Assembly: GCA_025769875.1 (NCBI GenBank) | Contig: JAGFNK010000002.1 | Location: forward strand, 248,001-312,000 | Length of the DNA: 64,000 nucleotides | Reading direction: 5' to 3' | Source: Russula earlei | Lineage: Eukaryota > Basidiomycota > Agaricomycetes > Russulales > Russulaceae | In this document: positions 1-12,296 of the stretch, in pieces | Layout: every line of letters starts with the position of its first letter | Position numbering within the stretch: the stretch's first letter is position 1 | The notes under the pieces: model-generated | What the model was told of the DNA's origin: nothing | Seen by the model: the letters and a program-made list of their open reading frames with translations, nothing else | Databases searched by the model: none | Translations under genes and position numbers: made by a program

Positions 1-718
1 AAGAATCGGGCGGACCGAGAAAAGGGTTTTCTTGATTGACAGACGGATCGTGAACGCCGGAGACTTGCCCTTCCCTGATTCCCTCGGGTTCTGCTGATCG
101 CGAAATCTCCACGGGAGATTGATCACGCTTGGAGAGGTCAGGATAATTACTGGGATTCAATCCATGCTTTTTAAGGTGGATTTTGAATGACGACGATCGC
201 AGTATACTGCAAACTCGGAAATAAACATTAAAGTATGTGGAAAGCAAGTTACGGTTTACCTTGAAGTGCATCCCTCGACAAAGCACCTGAACGGCTTTCT
301 GGGATGATGGATCTCCCTGCGATGGCGTGCGCAGGACGAGGGGTCCCCAAAGGCAGCATTGCAAGATCCGCACTTGAACGGTTTCGAGCGCGTACTGGAC
401 GATCCTCCTTGAGTCAAGGTTGCACAGTTTGGACGTGTAAATGACTCTTACTGAACGTTCTGGTGCGTTTTCAGAGCGGTATATTGAGCAAATCGTTTGC
501 CACAACCTGCTACTGTACAGGGATATGGCCTGAACAGGTCGTGAGGAGACGTCCCTGCGCCCCAAAGCAAAAAAAAACTCTCACTTGATGCCATCATGCA
601 GCTTGCGATGTCGGTTACAGTCGGCCTTGCGCGAAAAGACCTTTTTACATATCGCGCACACATTTTCAGGTTTAGGCTGAAAGAGTTCAGAACAACTCTC
701 GCGACCAAAAAGCTCAAA
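1..718 (-). CDS. C2H2 zinc-finger protein, partial (3' end outside window)
   Basis: Part of a nucleic-acid-binding protein with tandem C2H2 fingers, TFIIIA-like in style; the left edge removes its C-terminus. Four exon pieces can be read: about 718-585, 554-452, 407-260 and 210-1. The first holds a finger starting CAICKKVF and closing with an H-x3-H pair. The second holds CTVAGCGKRF with its closing histidine. The third holds FKCGSCNAAF plus the start of a fourth finger (FRCFVEGC), whose histidines (HLKKH) lie in the fourth exon. Introns between these pieces have GTGAG, GTAAG and GTAAA donors. The reading frame upstream of 718 meets a stop, so at least one 5' exon and the true start are not placed. 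Nuclear location and a role in transcription are inferred from the fingers only. Confidence 0.75.
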
Positions 719-1177
719 CGCTTACATTATTCATGACACTACTGGTACAGCGCGGAAGGATTCGTTATGCCGTATAAATGAAAGTCGTGAAAACGGTATC
801 GACAATGCCCAGCACTGTCCTCCGATTGTGGGTATGAAAAAGCGTTGTTTAGAACCAGCAACAACAGAACCGATGGTGACGAGGAGAATTGACTACGGGT
901 TGCCACGCACAACGACATGGTGACTCGGTGGGTGGGTGCTTTATATGTGTGCTAGGAGAGGGGTATTATCCTAGGATCTATTGTTCAAGGGGGCACGTCG
1001 GGTTGTATGACATAAGTGACACGACCCCTGATATTCCTCGAACGGAAACAATTGCACGCACTACAGAGTATAATTAACGTGAAACATGCAATTGACCTTG
1101 TATCCAACCACGAAACAACAAAAATCATGCCCTAGAGGGAGAATCTGAGATTGGGAGAGACACGTGCGTGACATTCC
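719..1177. other. Gene-free interval, or missing 5' exon of the zinc-finger gene
   Basis: No recognisable coding segment. The unplaced first exon of the leftward zinc-finger gene should lie here. The 3' flank of the F-box gene is also in this stretch. Confidence 0.4.
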
Positions 1178-2546
1178 TCAGTTTCCCAGTCCTGGTCCAT
1201 CAATTCTCTTCGTCACTAGATCCTTCATCCAAGGCGCAATACAATCCAAATCTGCCAGAGTGAAAGACGCATACTGGCTCCTCCCAAACCCGACAACTAA
1301 GTCAAGGTCTTGTAAGAAGGGACCATCACCCCAAGGCATGCTCGTCTGATTACTTGTGATTTGAGCTGTCAACCTGCCAGTAGTGTGTCAACGGCCTGAT
1401 TAACACCAACGGAGATTGCACACTGACATGAGCCCACCGACCCATTGCCGCCCTTCTTCTTCCAGGTTATCAGATATCAGCCATCGTTTATCTCCCCCGC
1501 CTGGCGTGTAGAATGGATATTCGGCGTGCGAGAGGGCTGGGAGAGGACGAGTGAGGCGTTCATAAGGATAACTGCTTTTGGCCTTGCCACCGGCTGAGCC
1601 AGAGGAACCTCCGATGGTAGCATTATCGGAGATCATTTCGATTCCAGGGGGATGTAAGAATGCTCGAGCATTTCTGTTTACAGTGAATACTCCGCGCGGA
1701 TTATTGAGTACGCCAAGTGCAAGTATTCTTACATCGGCTAATTGAACAACGAGCTGAAGGATTGCTTAGAACGTAACCACTCTGAATCAGTTGTACATAC
1801 CCTGATGTGTGTTTCCAGATGCGCCAGGTTGCTTTGTAGCCTATAGGGCTCATCGCCTAAGAAAGATGAAATAGCGCAAAGAGGAACCCACGCACTTCAA
1901 GTTGTTGAATATGGCTAAAGGGTTAAAGTTGCGTGATGATGCTTCCAATTCATTGGCCGTGCCGTTCTTGTTCAGAACGATGTACCTGGCCCGCAGTTTA
2001 GAATGAAGAGGTTGGAGAATGTACAATGCTCTACTTTGTCCAGGATTCGTCAGATGTACAATTGATCATGCTCCGGTGCCACACCCTGAATAGCAACCTA
2101 TGTCCTCAAAGTGTGTGAGTGACTTGGACATCGAAGATGCCAAGGAGCACGCACCTCTTAAAGGTCTCATGCCAACTCAAGTCTCTTTTCCACTTTTGCC
2201 ACCCGGGAAGGAAGCGCCTTTTGAAGCATTCGTGCCAATCCGCTTCTTTCATATTCGGGAGCGTGGCTTCGAAAAGTAAGAACCGAGGTTGAGCCCTGCT
2301 TATGATCTCGATCCAGTTCTGCCTTGGCACGGTCGTCCGCACACTCAGGTGTTTCAAACTGCTTTCGTATACCCCACTGTGAAGGTTGCGGAGGATAGGA
2401 GCTCTCCATGGATTCAGAGCACGGTCAGATGCGATACTATGCAGACGACGAGACAAACAGGATATGACGACGAGGGATGCGAGATCTAATTCCTCCAAGA
2501 TGGAAGTGACCAGTTCCACTGGAAGTGACTCGAGGGTGATGGGCAT
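1178..2546 (-). CDS. F-box domain protein (basidiomycete family)
   Basis: Probable substrate adaptor of an SCF ubiquitin ligase. The chosen ATG at 2546 gives MPITLESLPVELV, the start of a classic F-box (LPxEL...I...L...L...S..S) in the first 45 residues. Later exons carry segments typical of a mushroom family known to me: DESWTK followed by YIVLNKNGTANELEASSRN near 1.9-2.0 kb, then a proline- and tyrosine-rich block with FYTPGGGDKRW and EEEGRQWVGGLM at 1.4-1.64 kb, and a last exon ending at the stop at 1178. At least three introns are needed. An in-frame extension to 2627 exists only from a TTG and was not used. The SCF role is inferred from the F-box; the substrate is unknown. Confidence 0.75.
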
Positions 2547-2767
2547 GGCTATCAATGATAGGGATGTTGAGGTATTAGGATGACGAGGAAGCTGTGCGAC
2601 TGAGGGTGTACCACGAGGTTTACGCAATACGCAACATAAAACGATTAGATAACACGCACATACCAGATCTGATCTATGCTACGACCTTGTCGTCGATGGA
2701 GCCGTTCATGAAGCGCTAAAGCCAGTGACGGGTACCACATCGTGGGTTTTAAGCCCGCGCCATATCA

Positions 2768-3317
2768 TCATATCCTCCCAGCCGGACGTATGTTGTATTC
2801 CTCCTTAAATTTCTCAAACTCCTTTTCCTTGGATTTGTATTGTTCGGTGAGGCTGGCAATGACCTTGTGGATCTGAAAAGGGAACAGTTCTATCATTAGC
2901 GGCAGAGGAAATTATCATAGACTGACACCGTCACGGTTTGTTTGCAATGCAGGCACAATGTCCTTGACGGTCCTTTCTACGAGGACACCGCCAATCAGGC
3001 GGAAGCACTTTCTGTCTGGTTCTTCCGCCAGTGCCTCATTCAACGTCAACAGAACTAGGCTGTATCGGGTGTACATTAGGAGACAAGTGCCGGCATTGGG
3101 GCATTCTAAACGTACACATGCTCCTCCGCCTCTTGTTCGAGTTCCCCGATTTTTGAAGCGAGATTCTGAAGTTCGCTTTGGAAGCGAGAGAACGTTTGCT
3201 GTACCTCTATCCGACGTGTGTAGATAAACAAGGGATGGAACGCCCTTTCACCGCGGACGCACCATGATCAGATAACGGAGTAGTGGTGGGGGTTTTTGAT
3301 TTTCTTGAAGACGACAT
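2768..3317 (-). CDS. GIM4: Prefoldin subunit 2 (GIM4/PFD2)
   Basis: Beta-type subunit of the hexameric prefoldin co-chaperone, which hands unfolded actin and tubulin to the CCT chaperonin in the cytosol. Four exons read on the minus strand: a serine/threonine-rich start (MSSSRKSKTP), then VQQTFSRFQSELQNLASKI, then the family core RKCFRLIGGVLVERTVKDI, then HKVIASLTEQYKSKEKEFE ending NIRPAGRI and stop. This is coiled coil, beta hairpin, coiled coil, as expected. The length of about 130 residues fits the family. Exon joins keep frame with GTGAA and GTACG donors. The gene is divergent from NDUFS8, with only about 120 bases between the two start codons, so the promoters must overlap. Confidence 0.9.
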
Positions 3318-3437
3318 GTCCGCTTCACTGAGGGATCGGGAACGGGGAATTGGCGAGTTCTGATTGGTTCAGGAAATTGTCACGGAGTTGTCACGATAGC
3401 GTGATGGTCGCTTGCAGCACTTCGGAGTAGCAGTGAG

Positions 3438-4467
<1,030 letters not shown>

Positions 4468-4830
4468 ACACAGCCAACACCATTCTGCGACTTGCACCCA
4501 GATCTGTAGCACACATTGGTTGACGGGATCCCCAATGTTAAGCCGGTAGAGCGAATTGAATTGAACAACGTTAATAAGACCATAATAACATCCTTTCCCA
4601 CCCTCTTGAGTTTGATGGAAAGACTTGAGTCTTCCAGAATACCTTACCTCTTGACGGCCGATTGACAGTCTGTGACAAATGACAAATAAATTTAAAAAAG
4701 TTTCTGCCGAGCCGTGCGATTGGATTGGGATTTTCGTGTTGTGGTCTCAACCACGTGATCGCCGCGCGTAGGACCGAGTGCGACGCTGGCAGCTCGTCTC
4801 ATTACCAGACTTCAAAAAGGACTGTAGAGG
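4468..4830. other. Gene-free interval between NDUFS8 and the SAM carrier
   Basis: Holds the 3' flank of NDUFS8, with an AATAAA-like element near 4685, and the promoter side of the carrier gene. No coding segment seen. Confidence 0.5.
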
Positions 4831-5971
4831 ATGTCCTCTAAAAACCCCACATTTGGCCAGTCGCTCATCGTATGCCGACCGCTTCATCCACGCATTCTAC
4901 CGCCTCCAACCCCGTCACTTTTAGGCAGGTGGTGTTGCTGGGACGTCCGTAGACCTTTTATTCTACCCAATAGACTCGATAAAAACGCGCCTGCAAGCTG
5001 AACATGGCTTTTACAAGGCGGGCGGATTTAGAGGGATATACAACGGCATCGGTAGCGTCGTTGTGGGGAGTGCCCCTGGAGGTATGCCCGTGAAAGCTCT
5101 TACCCTTTCCTACGCAGGGCTACATTCCCCTCTGCATCTTCTTTAGCCGCCGTCTTTTTCTGTACTTATGACACGCTCAAGCGCACCCTCCCGATCCCCC
5201 AAAACTTCGGGCCAATTAACCATATGGTATCTGCATCCATGGCTGAAGTGGTGCGTGATATCAACACATGATCACGCCGCGAGACCGTCTGCTGACCATC
5301 GTCTTTAATCTGATTGCTGAAGGCAGCTTGTCTTGTCAGGGTTCCGACAGAAGTCATCAAAACTCGGGCACAGACATCCTCCTACGGCGCACTGGCTAAA
5401 TCATCTTTCGCAACCGCAACGCAGGTCTGGAAAATCGACGGGCTAAAAGGATTTTACAGAGGGTTCGGCACCACTGTCATGCGGGAGGTGATACTTCTGA
5501 ATGAACACAGCTGGTTCACACCTAACCCGTAAAACTCGATAAAGATACCGTTTGCGTCCTTGCAGTTCCCGATGTATGAATTCTTCAAACATCATCTCTC
5601 GTACCGCTTGTATCACAAGCCCGCCTCTCTACGTCCTTACGAAGCTTCGTTATGTGGGAGCGCAGCCGGTGGCATTGCCGCAGCCCTTACGACACCGTTG
5701 GACGTTTTGAAGACCCGTATCATGCTTGACCTTCGGGTGAGACCGACCGATCTCTTCTCGGAAGAGCCCCCTTACCCTATCTCAGGACCCTTCTCATCCT
5801 GCTTACTTGCCTCCTCTCCGCCGACTACGACAAATATATCAGTTGGAGGGCACACTTGCTCTGTTTGCTGGCGCCATACCGAGGACCATGTGGATATCGG
5901 CTGGTGGCGCCGTATTTTTGGGTATGTACGAGTGGACTATAGATGTCTTGGGTTCTCCGCACGAACCTTAA
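4831..5971 (+). CDS. PET8: Mitochondrial S-adenosylmethionine carrier (SLC25A26/Pet8 family)
   Basis: Inner-membrane carrier that imports S-adenosylmethionine in exchange for S-adenosylhomocysteine. Three carrier signatures are visible in order: [24 protein letters not shown] and [12 protein letters not shown]. The SAM-carrier subtype is suggested by [17 protein letters not shown] at the N-terminus and by [20 protein letters not shown] in the second repeat. The start at 4831 ([13 protein letters not shown]) is chosen because splicing from GTATGC to TTTTAG joins it in frame to AGGVAG; the ATG at 4873 lies inside that intron. Further introns fall near 5082-5147, 5252-5323, 5489-5559 and 5736-5787. 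The end is [18 protein letters not shown] as substrate is inferred from resemblance. Confidence 0.88.
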
Positions 5972-8243
5972 GGATATCACTCATTTGGCTACCATCTGGC
6001 GAGTGCTGTGCGAGCACACGTTTGACCGAACCTCGCCGATCTATCCACTGTGTAGTCCACCATCGTCAGCAGCACCTACGTGTCTTTTTATTTTATTTTA
6101 TAGGATCTCGATTCAGGCGGGCGCATCGTGACCAGCTGCGGAAAGAGAAGTCGGAATAATCCCCGACGATGTGAGGTACTATCCATTTTAGGGTACGTAG
6201 CGCCGTCACGTTTTTTGTTGTCTCCCCATTCAGGTAAGCGGTCAATGCAATCAAGCCCCTATCTTCAGAACCACCCGGGGAAAAGGAAAAGTCTCTGATT
6301 CTGCGCGCTGCATTAATGGCTGTCGCCGCACATATCGTTGAGCCGAGGGCGCTGTTGCTATCCCGCGGCCCGGAATCGTAATTCACACCATCTCGACGCA
6401 GAGCGGGACGTCATCCCTCGTCTCAATCTGTGTCTTTGAAATTTTTTGCAAGTTTAAGAGTACAGGCACAACCTTCAGCAATGCTAAACTCCGTCGGGGA
6501 TGGATGAGCCCATGCATATCATAATGCAGAATGACGCATGGTCTTCCAGTTTCAGACGACTTCATTTATTTTCGGTCGGAATCGTCTACGCTCGGACGCC
6601 ACTGGACCCTGTGGGTTCTCAAAACTTGACTTGCTTCCCCGGCTCGTTCCTTTCGAATCTTGGGATCTTGTCAAACCGAACGAACGTTCCCGCTCTCCTC
6701 GCGTCTCATTCGGAAACTGTCACTGTCATATCTCTAGGCCGCTGCGATGGAAGAAGAACGGGACGCGAGACGCAAAGAAGACATACAGTTTTTCGTATCC
6801 TGTGGCGCTCCACCTCCTGGGCCCCGCTATCGGTTCGGGGGTCGATCCACTCCCACGACGGGTCCCTATCTCGGCTTCCACTGTCGTTCGGACCCAATAG
6901 AGCTCCCAAGGCGGTCCAGCCTTCGAGACGCCGCACGAATCATCAGCACCGACGTTGACGTTTATGGCGCTGTCTGGGATCCCGGTCTTCGTTCACCCCG
7001 GTCCGTCTCTTCCGACTTCCGGAGAGAAGTGGCAGTGGAGTGGAGTCGCCAGGGCGGACTGCCCTTTGCGTTGTCCTCTCGAGCGAAAGACAAGTGAAAG
7101 CTTGTTATGGTTCACGCGCGGTTTCCAGGCGCGGGAGCTTGTGGCTCCCTCCCGACACCCAGCCGGTCGGCTCTGTTCGCCGGCCGCATGATTTACACTA
7201 CTTAGCTCTTCAAGGTTGCGGGGGCGGCCTCAGGCACCCTCCGACTCGGAGGAGAGAGAGAGATGAACGCGTCAATTTCGGTCCAATGGACTCGAACAGA
7301 TAAGGCTTAATGTGATCCTCTTCCGCTCGATCAAACGCTTATTTTGGAGCCCCGGAGCTTAGGGGAAAAGGAAAAGGGCGGTACTGTGACGTGGCGCCTT
7401 GGGTCGGTCGTCGGTCGAGTCGGGTGGATCATACATACAGTCTATCTATCTATCACGTTTCATGACAATATACCACTCCAGCGGCACGCGCGATCGCTCG
7501 CCGGGGAGCGCTTGAGGGTGGCCCTCCTTACGTTTTCGAGCGGGTCGGCACCTTTCCTTTTCACCTTTCCTCGTCTTCCGTTTCCTCTTTTTTCCCTGTC
7601 GTCGGGTGATAGTGGAAGGAGAGATCTTTCTAGAAGGTACCTCCCCCCTCCTCTCATTCACATCATTATCAGAGCGTGGGTTCTGCAGGTGCGTTCGGCG
7701 CACGCTGGGGGCGGGGAGGCTGGGGGCCAGCCTAGATCCTTCGGGACAACGGGAGTAAAATACTTCCGGATTGAATTTTTTGAATGAACGTTGTATGGAA
7801 GTGCAAGTAGGAAAAAAAAAAAAAAAATTCGAGTGGGAGATTGCTTTTCTTTTTCGATCGGGCGTTTGCAAGCGGTTGTATATTCTCCGGACACCTGAAG
7901 GGGATCGACAGATCGTCCCGCCCAGCGAATGCGTTTTCCCCGCGCAGTTAAATCAGAGTCGTCAGAGAGATGTAATGTATGACTTTGGCAAATCCATCCA
8001 GTCTCAAATTGTCCGTCGCATATCTGGAGGCAAAAAAGGTATATATATATATTTTTTTCTCTTAAGCGACGCAACCAAAGACACATACATGCACCAAAGC
8101 GATGCTTTTAAGAGGAAGGGCAAATCAGAGGAAAGGGAGAAAGAGAGGATGAAAAAAAAAAAAAATACAGTGCAGAATGCATACGGACAGTGGGCCGATT
8201 ATGGCTGACGGAACGTCAGACAGTGCCCGCCCACCCACATAGA
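5972..8243. other. 2.3-kb interval without a recognised gene
   Basis: Several overlapping short open frames (6.1-6.6 kb minus, 6.5-7.3 kb plus, 7.4-8.1 kb both strands) carry no family signature and look like chance. The right half holds A-runs near 7810 and 8155, a TA repeat near 8040 and pyrimidine-rich stretches near 7550-7600, consistent with flanking or untranslated sequence. A small unrecognised gene cannot be excluded. Confidence 0.45.
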
Positions 8244-9845
8244 TCAGTCGGCAGGTTCGGGGGCGCGGTCCCGCACGTCGCCCATATCGATGTCCCTCTC
8301 GAGATCAGCCTCGGAGTGTGGGGGGGGCGCGCGCCGGGTCATGTCCATCTCCACGCCTGGGCCGTGGACGTGTGGCCTCATGCCCACCGCCTCTCTCTCA
8401 TAGTACGCATCGCGGGGGCTGCGCCGGGTAGGGGAGATGGAGCGCGACCGCGGCGACAACGAGCGCGACGCGGGCGGGCGTGGCGCGTCGTTGTGGTGGT
8501 ACCCTCGAGGCTCGCGGGCATGCGACACGTAACCGTCACGGTCCTCGATCGCATAGCGCGAGCGCGAGCGCACGTAAGGCGGGCTGCCGCCGCGCTCGCG
8601 CTGGACGCTGTCCCCCGCTTCGCGCTCCCTTTCCCACTCTCGCGCCCTCGGCGGTCCCCTTTCTCGCTCCCAGTCTTGGTCGCGCTCTCGGTCGTGGTGC
8701 TCGCGTTCCGGCGGGCCGTAGCCGCCGCCGACGGTGGTGGCGGGTCCCATCCGCTGATGACTGTGGATTTGGTTGGAACCCCTGGAGCTGGTGGGCGAGC
8801 GGGAGTGCGATGAAGGGGAATGCGAAACGGGCAACGGTTGCGCGGGAGGTTGTAGCCGAGAGGGAGAGGGATCATATACGTTCGAGCGATGCGCGCGTCG
8901 TTCGCGTTCAGAGACGTGATATCCAGATGGATAGTCGCGATACGTGGGTGACGCACCCTCCGGTGGGACCGGCTGGGGATGGGAGTACCCCGAAGACAGG
9001 GTTTGCAAGGGAGCCGATGGGTGAGCCCCTCGAGAACGCGAGCGAAAGTGCGAGGACGTCGTGTGAGGGTAGGCATAGGAGTTGTGCGAACCTTGGTGTC
9101 GTTCATAGCTGTGCGGAGGCTCTAAATGTTGCGCGGGTGGAATGGACGGCGGAACTTGTTGCCGGGAATCGCGATGTCCAGATGCATACCTCGAGGGTAA
9201 AGACGTTGGGGTTTGACCCCCTGGCGTAGGAGGGCCAGAATTCAAATCCGCGACTTGCACGGCTTGTCCGTCCGATCCCGTCACGACCCTGATGGGTATG
9301 CTACGAGATCCGTACCACTCCACGGCGGCGGGATCATTCGCGTCCACGACGACGACATTTTGCGTCGGCGGATTCTCTCGACGAATGATGACCGTAAGAC
9401 TGGGTGTGAGGCGGCTGGTAAGAATGAGTGGAAGGGGTAGGGTGCGCGTTGTTGGGGAATGATTGACGCGAGGAGAAACGTTCATACAGAATGCTGCGGG
9501 GTACTTAGCCCAATTTCTGAGCCAAATCACACGGGAACCTACGCTCGTTCCAGCCGGAGGCGCTGAATATTTCGTTTGGACTGGAGTATCTTTATTTGCA
9601 ACTTGTCATTATCCTGTACGAGATGGCTGCGTAAGGAGACGGCCGAGTGAGAAATAGCGTCACGTTGACTCAACCATCTCTATTTCCTTGACTTTTTTTT
9701 TTAGTTCCCTGTACTTGGTCTTGTATTTGGCATCCTCCGCGCCCGCCGCGATACCCTGTGTGTAATTCTTTGATTTTTGTCTATTGTTCGCATGTTGAGC
9801 TGATGGGGGCAAATGAGAGGGGCCTGGGGAGGGCTGACGAGACAT
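8244..9845 (-). CDS. INO80 complex subunit F-domain protein with Arg/Ser/Glu-rich tail
   Basis: Likely accessory subunit of the INO80 chromatin remodeller. The first exon (9845 to about 9665) has a disordered start, MSRQPSPGPSHLPPS, then the basic helix YKTKYRELKKKVKEIE. After an intron follows DNDKLQIKILQSKRNIQRLR, and after another ILYERF. Together these make the INO80F pattern: a basic coiled coil, then KRNIxRLRLERAILYERL. The remaining roughly 350 residues are low complexity: tyrosine-, serine-, proline- and histidine-rich, then dense Arg/Glu/Ser/Asp repeats. The frame after ILYERF differs from the frame of the long tail, so another intron near 9.35-9.45 kb is needed; I could not fix its ends. 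Nuclear function is inferred from the domain alone. Confidence 0.7.
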
Positions 9846-11601
9846 GGCGGTGTGCAGAAGGGGACGAAGGGGAAATAGGATTGCACAGGAAACGGAGTTG
9901 GAGAGGATTTGATTGGTGGTTGACGTTGACAGACAGACCGTTTCGATTGCCCAGGACGCAACGCCTCACATTGCTGGCATTGGTCTCACATTTTCGGCGT
10001 TTTGCGCATCGTGTAGACGCTCGAATCGGATGTCGACGTGGCGATTACAATACACGACAAATACACAACACATTCAGTGCCCTGGCCTCGCCCCAAAAAG
10101 CCCGTTAATCCATCGGTGCCACAAACACATCGAGTCGAATAAAATACAGAGGCCCCCTCGACACCATTTGAATTCCTCTCCTCGTTATTTTTTATATTTG
10201 CAAATTTCTCATGCCAGCTTTCCGGGGATCTGCCATGGCGTGTACATCTTCGCAGGAAAACGTAGCTCTCATTGCGCCCAGATAGACGAATCAAGCAAAT
10301 ATCTCCGTCTGCTGTAGTTATTTGCTCTTTTTGCTCGGCCTATTCGGTCTCGACTGTGCCCTTCCACGCGCTTCATATCACGAGGCACGATGATGGCCTA
10401 AAAATGTTTCCCGAGGCTGCACCGACACAGGCTAGGCCATCTGACCATGGCTGTGCGCTCACGCTTGCTATGCTTCGGCCGGAACCCGCCCATGTAAAGG
10501 GACGAATCATATGCACAGGATACTTGTTCTCCCGTCCCCATGACAGGCCACCGACTTAGAACGGCCCATGCGTTACGAGGTAGCGTGTGCTAGCTCGTCG
10601 AGTCAACAACCTCACTGCCATGCGTATCTTAACAGGGACAAAAACATGACCCCCGGGATTCCTGAACGAGACAAGATTTAGCTCATGCGCAGCAGGAAAA
10701 TCTGTTCGATCCTTCTGTGATTGTTGTGATCATTGTCCCGCTTGGCGCAATCCTAGGAGATCGAAGAAGTGAAATGAGTCAACCCACCCGTTGCGTTACA
10801 ATTGGGCCAGTGACGGTCGGGTCGTCTTGACCTACTTCTGTGACGAAAGGCCGAACTCGCCGTGGAATATGCCCCCTGACAGATAGTGCGAGGGATCCTT
10901 CCAACTGGAGGACTACCTCCGAAACTTGGCGAGATCGCTTAGGGTGCCGTTGTGTTCGGCATGATCTAGATACTGGACGTCATGCTTGCCGGCATGCTAA
11001 GACTAGACAACGACATCCGTGTCCATGCGATCCAGAGCCTGGAGGAAGCAGTGGTGGGCAATGTTGGCAGACAATCGACGTATCTGTGGTGTTTCCGGAA
11101 TGTTTGTCCTGGAAGTTTGGAAACCGATAGTACAATTAATGCTGAGTTGAAAAATGTTTGATGCACTGAGATAGTACGCACAGGCTCCCATCACCAATCG
11201 GTCGGATTTCTTCAGGAAGCGGTGTGGGGTGCTGATAGGAGTCATCCGCTACGTCTAGAAGTCACAGGCAAGAAGAACGCGAGCTGGCTGAGGGGCTGGT
11301 CATTTATGGCACGGCGGCGGCGCGTATCACAATCACAAAAAAAGACATGCATACATACTCGGTTTTTAGGGTAATCAGTATCACGTGGTCTATCATTTTA
11401 CCCTTCAGGGCCGGCCAAAACAAGGACAAGCCTCGGTTCTCCTCCTCTTCCGACACCTTTGTCATTGCCCACGTCCTCCGAGTTCGTCTTCCATTGCCAC
11501 GTTCTTTTTTCGCTTTTAGCTGACCATGGCATGCTTCAGTGTCAACCTCTTTCAGACAGTTCGTCAAATTCATTCCGTGCCACCGTCCCCTCTGGTGAAC
11601 C
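9846..11601. other. 1.75-kb interval without a recognised gene
   Basis: Promoter side of both the INO80F gene (leftward) and NDUFA13 (rightward). A minus-strand open frame at 11003-11245 and others near 10.0-10.5 kb show no recognisable domain. An AT-rich patch lies near 10185-10200. I see nothing else that can be supported. Confidence 0.45.
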
Positions 11602-12296
11602 ATGACGTTTCACAGGGATATGCCCCCAGTGGGGGGCTTTGAAGCCATCAGGTATAAGCGGAACCTTCCTTTACGCGGCCCGAGCGGGTTAGCCATTCTT
11701 GGCGGCGTGACGGCCCTGTGTGCATATGGGTTTTATCGGGTCGGATTGGGAAACATTGAGAAGAGGTGCGTGCTCACAAAGGAAATGCGAATGTGCGAAT
11801 GGTTCCGGTCTGCGGGACGGGAAACGTGTCAAGTGATAGTGCCCAACGTGGAACGTGGCGTTCTACGGGATCCGGCCGCGTGACGCAGGCGACGATTGGA
11901 GATGTCTTATCATGCAAGATCGGGCCGTGTCCACTTGGGACGAGCCGGAATTGGGAAAGATGACTGATGGAGAATGCCACTGTTTCTAGGGAGCTGCAGA
12001 GGGAGAAGATATGGTCGCGCATACACCTAGTGCCATTGCTGCTAGCTGAAGGTGACAGGGATGCGTACCGACGAGAGCAGGCGGCATTGGCAAGGGAAAG
12101 GGAGATAATGAAAGGGGTGAAAAACTGGGAGGTACGGTGATGCCTCGCCTGACGTTTTCCAAGATTGGCTGACTGATAGCGCGTGGTGATGGGTTTCCCC
12201 CCTCTTGGGATTACCCCTGGCTGAACTTCTAAGGTGGGCAAGAGCGTCTATAACGAGCCACGTTATCGGTCACCCGAGTGGGTTGTGGTACTGTAG
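11602..12296 (+). CDS. NDUFA13: NADH:ubiquinone oxidoreductase subunit NDUFA13/GRIM-19
   Basis: Single-span accessory subunit of complex I in the inner mitochondrial membrane. Three exons: 11602-11765, 11990-12131 and 12234-12296. Exon 1 gives MPPVGGFEAIRYKRNLPLRG and then the membrane segment, GLAILGGVTALCAYGFYRVG, ending GNIEK. Exon 2 gives ELQREKIWSRIHLVPLLLAE and DRDAYRREQAALAREREIM. Exon 3 gives GKSVYNEPRYRSPEW and the stop. All are hallmark GRIM-19 segments, and the total of about 122 residues fits fungal orthologues. The first intron is long for this window (224 bases), the second is 102. The start has the usual MT-rich beginning before the PPxGGF motif. Confidence 0.93.

Noticed and set aside
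2547..2627. N-terminal extension of the F-box protein
   Set aside because: It begins with TTG, and the F-box starts naturally just after the ATG at 2546.
6093..6565. Two adjacent minus-strand open frames
   Set aside because: A spliced small gene could be built, but nothing in the product is recognisable and splice choices are arbitrary.
6538..7303. Overlapping plus-strand open frames of 78-152 codons
   Set aside because: No recognisable domain, and several frames are open at once, as expected by chance in GC-rich sequence.
8190..9229. Long plus-strand open frames of 207 and 249 codons antisense to the INO80F-domain gene
   Set aside because: They mirror the repetitive Arg/Glu/Ser codons of the minus-strand gene, have biased Arg/Ala/Gly composition and show no domain.
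10966..11245. Minus-strand open frames of 71 and 80 codons
   Set aside because: No domain, no convincing continuation into further exons.
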